This document shows, piece by piece, positions 32,158 to 41,199 of a stretch of DNA of 64,000 nt. The notes under the pieces were generated by a model that saw only the letters and a list, made by a program, of their open reading frames with translations, was not told the origin of the DNA and made no database searches. Source of the DNA: Bradyrhizobium cajani (GTDB lineage Bacteria; Pseudomonadota; Alphaproteobacteria; Rhizobiales; Xanthobacteraceae); assembly GCF_009759665.1 (NCBI RefSeq), contig NZ_WQNE01000010.1:62001-126000 (forward strand), in the 5' to 3' direction. Made by a program: the position numbers and the translations under genes. The first letter of the stretch is position 1. Each line of letters starts with the position of its first letter.

Positions 32158-33414
32158 TCAGATCAGGCTGGCATAGGACAGGAAGCCGACGCTCTGCCCC
32201 GGCTCCACGCCCGTGATGCCCTCCCCGAGTTCAACGAGGCCATCGGTCTCGACCAGCGAGGACAACAGCCCGGCCCCCTCGCGCGGGAACTTGACCGCCT
32301 CCAGCGCACCATCCTCGCCGCGTCGCAGGGAGACGCGAACATATTCGCGGCGGCCTGCCTTCTTCTTGTAGGTGAAGGCTGCGCGCAGCGGGATCGGCGT
32401 CAGCGGCTCCGGCAGGCTGCCGGCGAGCGCCAGCACTGTCGGCCGCACCACATGGACGAAGGTGACAAAACTCGCGACGGGATTGCCGGGCAATCCGATC
32501 AGCGGCGTGCCCTCGATGATGCCCATCGCCACCGGCCGGCCCGGCTTGATCGCCATCCGCCACAGCACCAGCGAGCCGATGCTCTCGACCGCCGCCTTGA
32601 CGTGATCCTCCTCGCCGGTCGAGACGCCGCCGGTGGTGAGGATCAGGTCGTGCGCGCCTGCAACTCGCTTCAAGCCGTTGGCGAGCGAGGTCTGCTCATC
32701 GCGCAGGATACCGAGGTCGCTGACCTCGCAGCCAAGCCGGCGCAGCATCGCCATCAGCATGAAGCGGTTGGAGTCGAACAGTTGCGACGCAGCGCGCGGC
32801 GCGCCGGGCGACGCCAGCTCGTCGCCGGTCGAGAACACCGCGACGCGGATGCGCCTGACGACGTCGAGGCTGGTCAGGCCGAACGCAGCAGCGAGCGCAA
32901 CGTGCTGCGGCAGCAAGCGCTGGCCGGCGCGCAACGCGATAGACCCTTGCGGGATGTCCTCGCCCGCAGGGCGGACATTGGCCCCCGGTTTCAGTCCCGG
33001 CGGCAGCACGATCTTGCCAGCCTCATCGATGCGGACATCTTCCTGCATGAAGACGGTTTCGGCATCCGGCGGCATCGGCGCGCCCGTGAAGATGCGCGCG
33101 GTGTGGCCGGGCTTGACCGGCACCTGTGCGAGGCCGCCGGCCTGGATGCGGCCGTCGAGCGGAAACGCCCGCGCCTCGCCCTGCGGCAGGTCGGCGTTGC
33201 GCACGGCATAACCGTCGACCGCCGAATTGGTGAACGGCGGCAGCGGCAGGGGCGCCGCAACGTCCCGCGCCAGCACACGCCCGTCCGCATCGACGAGCGC
33301 AGCAGTTTCGAGATCGGCAATCGCGTTGACACGCGTCGTGATCAGGCCGACGGCCTCGTCGACCGACATCATCGGTCCGCCGAAAGCAAAACAATCGTCC
33401 GACAGTTGCGCCAT
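32158..33414 (-). CDS. moeA: Molybdopterin molybdotransferase (MoeA), canonical
   Basis: 418 residues. It inserts molybdate into adenylylated molybdopterin. Standard MoeA motifs are all present: NSAVDGYAVR near residue 64, VFSTGDELASPG mid-protein, TTGGVSTGEEDHVK, and LPGNPVASFV. It is the first of three MoeA-like proteins in the cluster and the only one with every expected motif. It lies 9 bp downstream of mobB, in the same operon. Confidence 0.95.
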   Translation of the reverse strand: MAQLSDDCFAFGGPMMSVDEAVGLITTRVNAIADLETAALVDADGRVLARDVAAPLPLPPFTNSAVDGYAVRNADLPQGEARAFPLDGRIQAGGLAQVPVKPGHTARIFTGAPMPPDAETVFMQEDVRIDEAGKIVLPPGLKPGANVRPAGEDIPQGSIALRAGQRLLPQHVALAAAFGLTSLDVVRRIRVAVFSTGDELASPGAPRAASQLFDSNRFMLMAMLRRLGCEVSDLGILRDEQTSLANGLKRVAGAHDLILTTGGVSTGEEDHVKAAVESIGSLVLWRMAIKPGRPVAMGIIEGTPLIGLPGNPVASFVTFVHVVRPTVLALAGSLPEPLTPIPLRAAFTYKKKAGRREYVRVSLRRGEDGALEAVKFPREGAGLLSSLVETDGLVELGEGITGVEPGQSVGFLSYASLI

Positions 33415-33423
33415 GGTGCCTCG

Positions 33424-33951
33424 TCAGCGCATTGCAGCGCTTTTCGCGACCGCTTCCTCGACCGGCATCGCCATGCGCAGCAGCAACGCCGCGGCAGCCT
33501 CGATATCATCGAGATGGACAGTCGGCAGCCGGGTTTCAACGGCCACGTCGGCCACAATGCCGGCAATTCCGGGATCGTCGGGAAACAGCAGCGGCTTGCC
33601 GTTGGCGCCGCGATGCACCTCGATCTTGCGGTGCGGCTCGCGCTTGAAGCCCTCGACCACGACCAGATCGACCGCGCTCAGCTTGTCGAGCAGCTCCGGC
33701 AGCCGCGGCTCCGCGGCGCCGCGCAGCTCGTGCATCAAGGCCCAGCGGTTCGCCGACGAGACCAGCACCTCGGCCGCGCCGGCCTCGCGATGGCGCCAGG
33801 AATCCTTGCCGGGCACGTCGACGTCGAACTGGTGATGCGCATGCTTGATCACGGAAACACGCAGGCCCTGCGCGTTGAAATGCGGGATCAGCCGCGTCAA
33901 CAGCGTGGTCTTGCCCGCCCCACTCCAGCCTGCAAGGCCGATGACTTTCAT
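33424..33951 (-). CDS. mobB: Molybdopterin-guanine dinucleotide synthesis protein B (MobB)
   Basis: 175 residues from MKVIGLAGWSGAGKTT at 33951, which places the P-loop at the N-terminus as in other MobB proteins. Further family markers are VIKHAHHQFDVDVPGKDS and VEGFKREPHRKIEVHR. It is a GTP-binding accessory factor for MobA in making the bis-MGD cofactor that formate dehydrogenase uses. It is the promoter-proximal gene of the mobB-moeA-tusA-like group. A palindromic repeat separates it from the divergent fdhD. Confidence 0.94.
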   Translation of the reverse strand: MKVIGLAGWSGAGKTTLLTRLIPHFNAQGLRVSVIKHAHHQFDVDVPGKDSWRHREAGAAEVLVSSANRWALMHELRGAAEPRLPELLDKLSAVDLVVVEGFKREPHRKIEVHRGANGKPLLFPDDPGIAGIVADVAVETRLPTVHLDDIEAAAALLLRMAMPVEEAVAKSAAMR

Positions 33952-34012
33952 TCCAGCTCCGTCTCCGCGCGACCTGGTCTTTGGTGGAACCGCCGTCCGG
34001 CGTCCCCTCCCT

Positions 34013-34089
34013 GTCATTGCGAGCGCAGCGAAGCAATCCGGAATCTTCCGCGGCGGCACTCTGGATTGCTTCGCGCCGCTCGCAATGAC
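34013..34089. repeat. Palindromic intergenic repeat, family A (short form)
   Basis: GTCATTGCGAGCG (34013-34025) pairs with CGCTCGCAATGAC (34077-34089), with the internal GAAGCAATCC / GGATTGCTTC pair seen in the copy at 21001-21120. It occupies most of the gap between the divergent mobB and fdhD genes, so their promoters must be squeezed to either side of it. Confidence 0.85.
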
Positions 34090-34163
34090 GAACGGAGGCA
34101 TTTCACCTGGTCCCCGCCATGCTTATATCGGCTTGAGCCGAATGTCATGCTAACGTCGCAACC

Positions 34164-35054
34164 ATGATGAAGATCGACAAAGCCCCGGTGCCCCTGATCG
34201 TCCCTGATACGGACGACCCGCGCCTGACGCAGAGCGTGACCGGGACCGACCAGACCGGCGCCAAGGTCGAAATCAAGGTGCCGATGGAACGGCCGCTGAC
34301 GCTCTACCTGAATTCCCAGGAGATCGTCACCATGATGACGATCGGCGACTATCCCGAATATCTGGCGCTGGGCTACCTGCTCAACCAGAACATGCTGAAA
34401 TATAGTGACGCGGTGACCGAGGTCGAATACGACGACGACCTCCAGGTCGTCGTCGTGCGCACCGAGCACCACACCAATTTCGAGACCAAGCTGAAGAAGC
34501 GCACGCAGACCTCGGGCTGCGCGCAGGGCACCGCCTTCGGCGATCTGCTGGAGGCGGTCGAGAGCGTCGCGCTGCCAAAGGCCGAGCTGCGCACCTCCTG
34601 GCTCTACCAGATGACGCAGACCATCAACACCATGCCCTCGCTCTATCTCGAGGCCGGCGCGATCCACGGCTGCGTGCTGTGCAAGGAAGGCACCCCGCTC
34701 TGCTACACCGAGGATGTCGGCCGCCACAACGCCGTCGACAAGATCGCGGGCTGGATGTACCGCCACGGCGTCGATGCGTCCGACAAGATCCTCTACACCA
34801 CGGGACGCCTCACCTCGGAGATGGTGATCAAGACCGTGCGGATGGGAATCCCGATCCTGGTGTCGCGCTCCGGCTTCACCGCCTGGGGCGTCGATCTCGC
34901 AAGGCAGGTCGGGCTGACGCTGATCGGCCGCACCCGCGGCAAGCGCTTCATCGCGCTCGCGGGCGAGGAACGCATCGTCTACGACCAGAACCTTGCTTAC
35001 GTCGAGGAAGAGTCGGCCAAGCACAAGCGCAAGGGTGAAGGCGGTGACGACTAA
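34164..35054 (+). CDS. fdhD: Formate dehydrogenase sulfurtransferase (FdhD), non-canonical cysteine motif
   Basis: 296 residues. FdhD transfers sulfur from a desulfurase to the molybdenum cofactor of formate dehydrogenase. Family landmarks are [27 protein letters not shown] and [16 protein letters not shown], plus [10 protein letters not shown]. The CXXC loop of E. coli FdhD (C121/C124) is replaced here by [11 protein letters not shown] with one cysteine, while GCVLC (about residues 170-174) appears where E. coli has a conserved THAAAL-type stretch. The start MMKIDKAP matches the first ATG after the repeat. The stop overlaps the GTG start of mobA. Confidence 0.93.
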   Translation: MMKIDKAPVPLIVPDTDDPRLTQSVTGTDQTGAKVEIKVPMERPLTLYLNSQEIVTMMTIGDYPEYLALGYLLNQNMLKYSDAVTEVEYDDDLQVVVVRTEHHTNFETKLKKRTQTSGCAQGTAFGDLLEAVESVALPKAELRTSWLYQMTQTINTMPSLYLEAGAIHGCVLCKEGTPLCYTEDVGRHNAVDKIAGWMYRHGVDASDKILYTTGRLTSEMVIKTVRMGIPILVSRSGFTAWGVDLARQVGLTLIGRTRGKRFIALAGEERIVYDQNLAYVEEESAKHKRKGEGGDD

Positions 35055-35691
35055 CGTTCCGACCACGAGTGTTCCGCCAACTCTTGGCGTGCTGCTCGCC
35101 GGCGGCCTCGCACGCCGCATGGGCGGCGGCGACAAGCCGATGCGCAGCATCGGTGGGCGCACCATCCTGGAGCGCGTGATCGCACGGCTTTCGCCCCAGT
35201 GCAGCGGACTGATCCTCAACGCCAACGGCGATCCCACACGCTTCGCCGCGTTCGGCTTGACGGTCGTCGCCGACGACGTGCCCGGCTTTCCCGGCCCGCT
35301 CGCCGGCATCTTGGCCGCGCTCGACTGGACTGCGGCGAACCAGCCGGAGATCGAATGGGTGCTCAGCGCCGCCGGCGACTGCCCGTTCCTGCCGCGCGAT
35401 CTCGTCGCGCGCCTGCATGAGGCGCGAGAGCGAGAGAGTGCGCAGCTTGCGGTCGCAGCATCCGGCGACCAGTCGCATCCGGTGATCGGCTTGTGGCGCG
35501 TCGCCTTGCGCAAGGAACTGCGCCACGCCCTGGTCGTCGAGGACCTGCGCAAGATCGACCGCTGGACCGCGCGCTATCCGCTGGCGACGGTGACGTGGCC
35601 GACTGAGCCGCTCGATCCCTTCTTCAATGCCAATACGGTCGAAGACATCGCAGAGGCGGAGCGGCTCGCGGCGCTGGATGACGCGGCCTGA
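35044..35691 (+). CDS. mobA: Molybdenum cofactor guanylyltransferase (MobA)
   Basis: 215 residues from GTG 35044 (another in-frame GTG lies at 35035). The nucleotide-binding N-terminus [16 protein letters not shown] and the AAGDCPFLP motif are typical of MobA, which attaches GMP to molybdopterin. It overlaps fdhD by 11 bp, so fdhD-mobA is an operon producing cofactor maturation functions. It is convergent with the MoeA fusion gene. Confidence 0.94.
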   Translation: MTTNVPTTSVPPTLGVLLAGGLARRMGGGDKPMRSIGGRTILERVIARLSPQCSGLILNANGDPTRFAAFGLTVVADDVPGFPGPLAGILAALDWTAANQPEIEWVLSAAGDCPFLPRDLVARLHEARERESAQLAVAASGDQSHPVIGLWRVALRKELRHALVVEDLRKIDRWTARYPLATVTWPTEPLDPFFNANTVEDIAEAERLAALDDAA

Positions 35692-35698
35692 TCAAGGC

Positions 35699-35827
35699 TC
35701 ACGCCGCCAGCGGCGTAGTCCAGGCGTCGTAGCCATAGACCCAGCCCGTATCAGTCCGTTCCTTCAGCCAGACGTTGGCGCGCCATCGCGTCCCCCTGTC
35801 GCGCGGCTTGAACGCCGCGTCGTCGAT
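35699..35827 (-). pseudogene. 42-codon in-frame open stretch after the MoeA-fusion stop
   Basis: Directly after the TAG at 35828-35830 the same frame continues for 42 codons to a TGA at 35699-35701. It reads like protein (RWRANVWLKERTDTGWVYGYD). There is no in-frame ATG/GTG/TTG start with a ribosome site. It is either a decayed gene tail or a lost or read-through C-terminal extension. Low confidence. Confidence 0.3.
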
Positions 35828-37795
35828 CTACGCGGGCCGAAATCCAGCCCGCTCCAGCGCGGCGCGCGCCTCATTCGAGGCGAGTGCATCGAGAAAGGCC
35901 CGCACCGCCGGCCGGTCCTTGCGCGCCGTCACCAGCGCGAAGTCATAATGCTCTTCCGCGAGCGGAATGAAACCGAGGCCGACCGCATGGGCGACCGGCG
36001 CAATGGTCATGCCCCAATCGGCACGGTGCTGCGCGACGGCCGCGGCAACTGCGTTGTGCGAACGCGGCTGGTTCCAGTAGCCTTCCGGCCGCGCGCCGCC
36101 GAGCAGCCGATCGATCAGGATACGGGTGCCGGCGCCCTGATTGCGGTTGACCATGATGCAGGCTCGATCGGCCAGTGCCGCCGCAACGGCGTCCTTTGCG
36201 CCGAGCCCCTCGAAGCGCTTGTCGCCCTTCCGAAACACGATGCCCTGCATCCGCCGCCAGCCCGGTACGAGCTCGAGCCCCTCGACCAGATAAGGCGTGT
36301 TGTAGGCCTCGCTTCTGTCGTCGAACAGATGGATCGGCGCGAGATCGCATTCGCCGCGCCGCGCGGCGGCAAGCCCGCCGAGGCTGCCGACTGCGATCGA
36401 GCGCACGGTCAGGCCGGCATGCGCGAGTTGCGCGGTGACGAGATCGAGGCCCGTGCAATGGCTGCCGACGATGACGAGATCGGGCACGCGGACATGCGGC
36501 GTGAACAGCGTCACCTCGGCCTCGGTCCCGGCCGGCATCTGGTCGGCGAGCGCGTCGATGCGCAGGAAGCCGTCGGCCTGCGCGAAGGATGTGATCGCAC
36601 CAGACCCCTTGCCGGAGGGATAGGCGATCAAGCCGTCCCTGCCCCTGCCCTCGACCAGCGAGACCATCACGAACTCGGTGCGGCCGAGCTCGGAGGCAAT
36701 GCGCACCGGCACGGTCGCGTTCACCTTGGCATCGGAGCGCGGTGGCAGTCCGGCCATCCTGCGCAGCACCGGCACGATCGTGTCGTGGAAGGTGAACATC
36801 GCCGAGGTCGGAAAGCCCGGCAGGATCACCACCGGCTTGCCGTCGCACACGGCAAGGCACAGCGGCTTGCCGGGCTTGAGCGCAACGCCATGCGCGATGA
36901 TGCCGGGCTGGCCGAGCCGGCCGATGATGCGATGGGACAAATCGCCCGTGCCTTTCGAGGTGCCGCCCGACAGCACCAGCATGTCGGCATCCGCCAGCGC
37001 GTTGCGCATGGCGGCTTCGAGCTTGGCTTCATCGTCGGGGATGGCGCCAAGAAAGATCGCCTCGCCGCCATTCTCGTCGATCGCAGCCGCGACGATCGCA
37101 CCATTGGTGTCGTAGATCGCGGCGGGCGTGAGCGGACGGCCGGGCTGAACCAGTTCGTCGCCGGTGGAGATCACGGCAACGCGTGGCTTGCGCGCGACGT
37201 TCACCTCGGCAATGCCGCAGGCCGCCAGCATGCCGATCTCGCGCGAGCCGATGATCGTGCCGACGCGCAGCAGCGCCTCGCCGCGCGCGATGTCGGATCC
37301 CGCATAGGACACGAATTGCCCGGGAGAGGTGGCGCGACGGACCTCGATCGCGTCCGATCCCGCCGGCTGGGTGTGCTCGACCATGACGACGGCATCGGCA
37401 CCGCGCGGCAGCGGACCGCCGGTGGCGATCGCCGTTGCTGATCCGGCCGCCACTTGCAAGGTCGGGGCTGTGCCGCAATGGATGGTCTCGCCGTTCAGCG
37501 CCAGACGAACAGGCGCGCCTTCGCCCGCCGCGACGACATCCGCCGAGCGCACGGCAAAGCCATCGACATTGGAGCGGTCGAACGGCGGAACATCGATCGG
37601 TGCCGTGACGTCTTCGGCGAGCGCCGCACCGAGTGCATCGGCGAGCTTGCGCGCTTCGCTCGGGATCGTGCGCGGGAACAGCGCCGCCTCGAAGCGTGCC
37701 AGCGCATCCTCCCGCGACAGGATCTTGAGGAATTGCTCCTGTTCGAGCGCGCTGCGGTCCTGCGATCGTGGATTCATCGTCATGCCGGAACCCAT
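35828..37795 (-). CDS. MoeA fused to a periplasmic-binding-like domain
   Basis: 655 residues. About 20-420 is MoeA-like (SNVDGFAVRSAD, ISTGDELVQPG, SGGTSKGTGDLSHR, LPGFPTSAMFTF). About 440-655 is a PBP-like ligand-binding domain (IVGSHCTGLDLV, VNRNQGAGTRILIDRLL, DWGMTIAPVAHAVGLGFIPL). Bacteria and archaea with tungsten/molybdenum enzymes often carry this fusion. The second domain is thought to bind a cofactor or oxyanion. The MoeA part keeps the GD-E and GG-S-G motifs and is probably active. The start ATG 37795 follows the upstream stop by one base. Internal ATGs at residues 5 and 7 are alternatives. Confidence 0.93.
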   Translation of the reverse strand: MGSGMTMNPRSQDRSALEQEQFLKILSREDALARFEAALFPRTIPSEARKLADALGAALAEDVTAPIDVPPFDRSNVDGFAVRSADVVAAGEGAPVRLALNGETIHCGTAPTLQVAAGSATAIATGGPLPRGADAVVMVEHTQPAGSDAIEVRRATSPGQFVSYAGSDIARGEALLRVGTIIGSREIGMLAACGIAEVNVARKPRVAVISTGDELVQPGRPLTPAAIYDTNGAIVAAAIDENGGEAIFLGAIPDDEAKLEAAMRNALADADMLVLSGGTSKGTGDLSHRIIGRLGQPGIIAHGVALKPGKPLCLAVCDGKPVVILPGFPTSAMFTFHDTIVPVLRRMAGLPPRSDAKVNATVPVRIASELGRTEFVMVSLVEGRGRDGLIAYPSGKGSGAITSFAQADGFLRIDALADQMPAGTEAEVTLFTPHVRVPDLVIVGSHCTGLDLVTAQLAHAGLTVRSIAVGSLGGLAAARRGECDLAPIHLFDDRSEAYNTPYLVEGLELVPGWRRMQGIVFRKGDKRFEGLGAKDAVAAALADRACIMVNRNQGAGTRILIDRLLGGARPEGYWNQPRSHNAVAAAVAQHRADWGMTIAPVAHAVGLGFIPLAEEHYDFALVTARKDRPAVRAFLDALASNEARAALERAGFRPA

Positions 37796-37796
37796 G

Positions 37797-38903
37797 TCAT
37801 TGCCGCATCAGATAGGCATCGACCGGCGTGCCTGCCGCAAATCCCTCGTGGCTGGCGGGAACGAGCAGCCATGCATCGGCACGGGCAATCGCCTGGAGCG
37901 GCCATTCGCCCACGGCAAGCGGCATCCATGCACGATGTTCCTCCGCCAGCAGAGCGATCTCGGCGATGCCGACACTGGATGCGACCTTGCGCGCCAGCGG
38001 CAGGGTCACCTGTCGGCGCGGCCGGCGCGCAGATAACCGGTCGATCAGCGGCAGCATGAGCGCGAACCAGGCCGCGAGCGCATGGTCCGGCGAGCCGGGC
38101 AAAGCCACGACCGGAACCTTTCCCAATCGGCCGACCGCAGCGGTGCGGCCGGGCTGGAGCGCTAGACCACGCGCGATGACGTCGCCGCGCAGGGCCAGCG
38201 CGGTGACAACGGCATCCCGGCGGCCGACGCCGCTGCCGCCGACCGTTAACAGCACATCGCAATCGGATGCATCGAGCCCATCGGCAATCGATGCTTCATC
38301 GCGCGCGCCGGCTTCAAGCGTCTTCACATTCAGACCCACTGCGCGCGCGATCTCCGCGATCATCTGCGCCGTTGCCGTCGCGCCCGGCACATTGACGATG
38401 CGCAGCCGGGGCCGCCGCACGCTGAGTTTTTCCAGCCCCGCGACGCGCGCGATCAGCAGATCGGCCGCACCGACAGGACGTCCCTCGGCGCCGGCGGGCG
38501 TGTGCTCGGCGACGTCGCTGCCGGCGCGCCTGACGCCCTGCCCCGGGACCCCCTCTGCCAACACCTGAGACAGCGGGCCCGACAGCTCGACTGCATCCGC
38601 ATCGAGCACGCAGTCGCATCCCTCCGGCATCGCGTCACCCGCATCGACCCACGCCGGTGCCCTGGTCAGAGGCAGCGGCGAATAGGCGGACGCACCGACG
38701 AGATCATTGGCGGATAGCGCCCAGCCGTCTGCGGCGGCGATGTCGTGGGAGGGACAGGCCGCCAGCAGCGGAAGGCCCGCGGCAATGCAGCCGGCCGCTT
38801 CCGCCAGCAGCAGCTCCACCGGCGCGACAGGTTCAATGCCTTGCAGCAACGCGGCGAGCGCAGTGTCGAGCGGCGTGAGCGGGGACGGCAGGCGCTGGGT
38901 CAT
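37797..38903 (-). CDS. Degenerate MoeA-like protein
   Basis: 368 residues. The MoeA fold is recognisable, but key motifs have drifted. The DGYAV block reads AAADGWALSA, the GD-E motif is absent (VNVPGATATAQ in its place), the MPT-binding motif reads TVGGSGVGRRD, and LPGNP has become LPGSPDHALAAWF. It may bind molybdopterin without catalysis. The start MTQRLPSP at 38903 was chosen from family-like length. It is followed immediately by the MoeA-PBP fusion gene (TGACATG junction) and preceded by a TupA-like gene. Confidence 0.85.
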   Translation of the reverse strand: MTQRLPSPLTPLDTALAALLQGIEPVAPVELLLAEAAGCIAAGLPLLAACPSHDIAAADGWALSANDLVGASAYSPLPLTRAPAWVDAGDAMPEGCDCVLDADAVELSGPLSQVLAEGVPGQGVRRAGSDVAEHTPAGAEGRPVGAADLLIARVAGLEKLSVRRPRLRIVNVPGATATAQMIAEIARAVGLNVKTLEAGARDEASIADGLDASDCDVLLTVGGSGVGRRDAVVTALALRGDVIARGLALQPGRTAAVGRLGKVPVVALPGSPDHALAAWFALMLPLIDRLSARRPRRQVTLPLARKVASSVGIAEIALLAEEHRAWMPLAVGEWPLQAIARADAWLLVPASHEGFAAGTPVDAYLMRQ

Positions 38904-38957
38904 GCGCCAAGATGGACCATGCATCGCCCGGTTTGGCAACCGCCGGTGCTGCGGGTC

Positions 38958-39791
38958 TCAGCCGCCCGACCTGTCCGAATTGGGGAAGAACAGCTGCTGA
39001 CCGTCGACCTTGTAGCCGGCGATCGCCGTCTGCCCCTCAGGCGAGGTCAGCCAGTCGATGAAGGTCTGCGCGAGATCCTTCTTCACGTTCGGAAACATCC
39101 CGGGGTTCACCAGCATCACGCCGTACTGATTGAGCAGCCGCCTGTCGCCTTCGACGACGACGTCGAGATCGCCGCGATCCCTGAACGAGATCCAGCTGCC
39201 ACGGTCCGACAGCACATAAGCGTTCGCGGCGCGTGCGGCATCGAGGGCCTTGGTCATGCCGGGCCCGGCCTCGCGATACCAGGCGCCCTTGGCGCTCGCG
39301 ATGTCGATGCCGGCGACGATCCAGAGCGCGAGCTCCGCGGCGTGAGTGCCCGAGCGATCGCCGCGCGTCACGAACGGCGCGCCCTTGGCCTCGATCGCCT
39401 TCAGCGCGGTCGCGATGTCCTTGCCCTTCACGGCGGCGGGATCGCTCTTCGGCCCGATCAGCACATAGTCGTTGTACATCACGTCGAGGCGCTTCACGCC
39501 GAAACCATTGGAGACGAATTTCTCCTCCTGCGGTCGCGCATGCATCAGCACGACGTCGACCTCGCCCCTTCGCGCCCCGTCGAGCACTTCGTCGGCGCGC
39601 CGCGCGATCACCGTCACGTCGATGCCGGTCTTCTCGCGGAAGATCGGCAGCAGATAATCGAGCAGGCCGGACTCCTGTGTCGCCGTCGTCGTGGCGAGGA
39701 CTATGCCGCGGTCCTCCGCGGACGACGCCGCAACGCCCACGGCAAGGCCGCAGAAAAGCGCGAATGCAACGGACAGGCGGCGGACGGCCAT
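38958..39791 (-). CDS. Tungstate/molybdate-type ABC solute-binding protein (TupA-like)
   Basis: 277 residues from MAVRRLSVAF at 39791, with a signal peptide ending near SSAED. The TupA landmarks are the N-terminal LATTTATQESGLLDYLLP and the RGDRSGTHAAE loop that contacts the oxyanion. It delivers tungstate or molybdate to an ABC permease in the inner membrane. No tupB/tupC genes are adjacent, so the permease must be elsewhere or lost. It is the first gene of the group with the two MoeA variants. Confidence 0.88.
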   Translation of the reverse strand: MAVRRLSVAFALFCGLAVGVAASSAEDRGIVLATTTATQESGLLDYLLPIFREKTGIDVTVIARRADEVLDGARRGEVDVVLMHARPQEEKFVSNGFGVKRLDVMYNDYVLIGPKSDPAAVKGKDIATALKAIEAKGAPFVTRGDRSGTHAAELALWIVAGIDIASAKGAWYREAGPGMTKALDAARAANAYVLSDRGSWISFRDRGDLDVVVEGDRRLLNQYGVMLVNPGMFPNVKKDLAQTFIDWLTSPEGQTAIAGYKVDGQQLFFPNSDRSGG

Positions 39792-40198
39792 GATCGGGTT
39801 CCCATTGGCTAAGGCGCGATCATGATGATGATCGATTGCGCCGCACTCGTGACGCGTTTGCAGCTCGCGGCACCTGAGCGGACAACAGGAGATAGAGCGC
39901 ACGTCGCGCCACTACCGGCGGCCGACTTCACCTCGCAACTGCGATCGTGCTGCGAACGGCGCACTCGGGAAATCTCGGCAACGCGCGGACGGAATGCCGA
40001 TTGCAATCGCGCGGTGACCGCTGGGGCTCACACCAGACGAGCGCCGCAGATCGTTCACCAAAGCAAAAATCGCGAACTCTGATGTGTTGCAAAGCAACGA
40101 GATCATCGGGCATGGTTCCCAGCGAACACGAATTGAAATGCAGAATTCCACCTGCGTCGAACGTCAAAAAGAAGCAAGAATTTGCATAGGAATGCAGG
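39792..40198. other. 407-bp divergent intergenic region
   Basis: No gene was seen. It must carry promoters for the TupA-like and HTH-PBP genes. The region from 40075 to 40198 is notably AT-rich and contains the palindrome GTTGC-AAA-GCAAC at 40086-40098. The short frames here lack ribosome sites. Confidence 0.6.
40086..40098. promoter_or_regulatory. GTTGC-AAA-GCAAC palindrome
   Basis: A perfect palindrome lies 101-113 bp upstream of the HTH-PBP regulator. A half-like copy, AGTTGCAAAAG, occurs at 41114-41124, upstream of the ABC-type binding protein at 41200. Both sites flank the regulator gene, so it may bind them. This is inference. Confidence 0.45.
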
Positions 40199-41092
40199 AT
40201 GGAATTCCTGACGACCAGCGAAGCCGCCGACTATCTCCGGCTCGGCGAACGCAAGCTGTACGAACTCGTCACCACCGGTGCGATCCCCTGCACCAAGGTG
40301 ACCGGGAAGTGGCTCTTTCCCCGGCACGAACTCGACCTCTGGGTGCTGTCGGGACTGGCGCGCCCGGCCGGCATGCGGACCGCGGAGCCGCCGCCGGTCG
40401 TGGGTGGCAGCCAGGACGAACTCCTGGATTGGAGCCTGCGCGAGTCCGGCTCCGGCCTCGGATCGATGAGCGAGGGCAGCGCACGCGGGCTCGAGCGCTT
40501 GCAACGTGACGAGGTGATGGCCGCAGCAGTGCACTTCCACAGCCTGGATGCCGAAGGCAATCTCGCTCGCGATGCCAGCGTCGAAGCGTTGCGGGCCGCC
40601 CCGGACCTGCACGATGCGGTGCTGATCGCGTTCGTGCGCCGCGAGCAGGGCCTCGTGGTGCCGCAAGGCAATCCCAAGCGGCTGCGCGGCCTGTCCGACG
40701 TGCTCGCGCTCGGCGCCAGGATGGCGATGCGGCAACAGGGCACAGGGGCGCAGATGCTGCTGGACGGCCTGCTGAAGGGCGCCGGCGCCTCGACGCGGGA
40801 CTTGCGACGGATGGAGCCGCCTGCCCTCACCGGGCCGGATCTCGCCGAGGTCGTCCGCGCGGGGCAAGCCGATTGCGGCATCGCGACGCGCGCCGCGGCG
40901 CGCTCGGCCGGGCTCGATTTCGTGCCGCTGGTCTGGGAGAACTTCGACCTCGCGATGCGGCAGCGCAGCTATTTCCGCCCCGCCATGCAGGCCTTGATCC
41001 GGTTCCTGAGCGAAAGGCGGCTGCGGCAGCGCGCCGAGGAGCTGACCGGCTACGATCCCTCGCCGGCAGGGCAGATCCGCTTCGCGGCCTGA
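40199..41092 (+). CDS. One-component regulator: excisionase-type HTH plus PBP-like sensor
   Basis: 297 residues. An N-terminal excisionase/MerR-like HTH (TTSEAADYLRLGERKLYELVTTGAIPCTKV) joins a binding-like domain (about 95-295) of the same family as the C-terminus of the MoeA fusion. Both have Q-G-G/A-x2-L-D-LL and AdWG/DCGI-type blocks. The start ATG at 40199 follows an AGGAATGCAGG ribosome site. It probably senses molybdate, tungstate or a cofactor intermediate and controls neighbouring genes. It is divergent from the TupA-like gene. Confidence 0.88.
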   Translation: MEFLTTSEAADYLRLGERKLYELVTTGAIPCTKVTGKWLFPRHELDLWVLSGLARPAGMRTAEPPPVVGGSQDELLDWSLRESGSGLGSMSEGSARGLERLQRDEVMAAAVHFHSLDAEGNLARDASVEALRAAPDLHDAVLIAFVRREQGLVVPQGNPKRLRGLSDVLALGARMAMRQQGTGAQMLLDGLLKGAGASTRDLRRMEPPALTGPDLAEVVRAGQADCGIATRAAARSAGLDFVPLVWENFDLAMRQRSYFRPAMQALIRFLSERRLRQRAEELTGYDPSPAGQIRFAA

Positions 41093-41199
41093 CATTGACG
41101 CCTGCCCCTGAATAGTTGCAAAAGAAACCAATTCAGCCGGGCCGTACCCGGGACAAAGCAACACCGGCCAACGAGCCGGATCAGGGGAGGAGGACAAGC

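Noticed and set aside
32095..34167. 690-residue plus-strand ORF opposite moeA/mobB
   Set aside because: His/Gln/Arg-rich shadow of the recognised moeA and mobB genes.
35627..37441. 604-residue plus-strand ORF
   Set aside because: Antisense shadow of the MoeA fusion gene.
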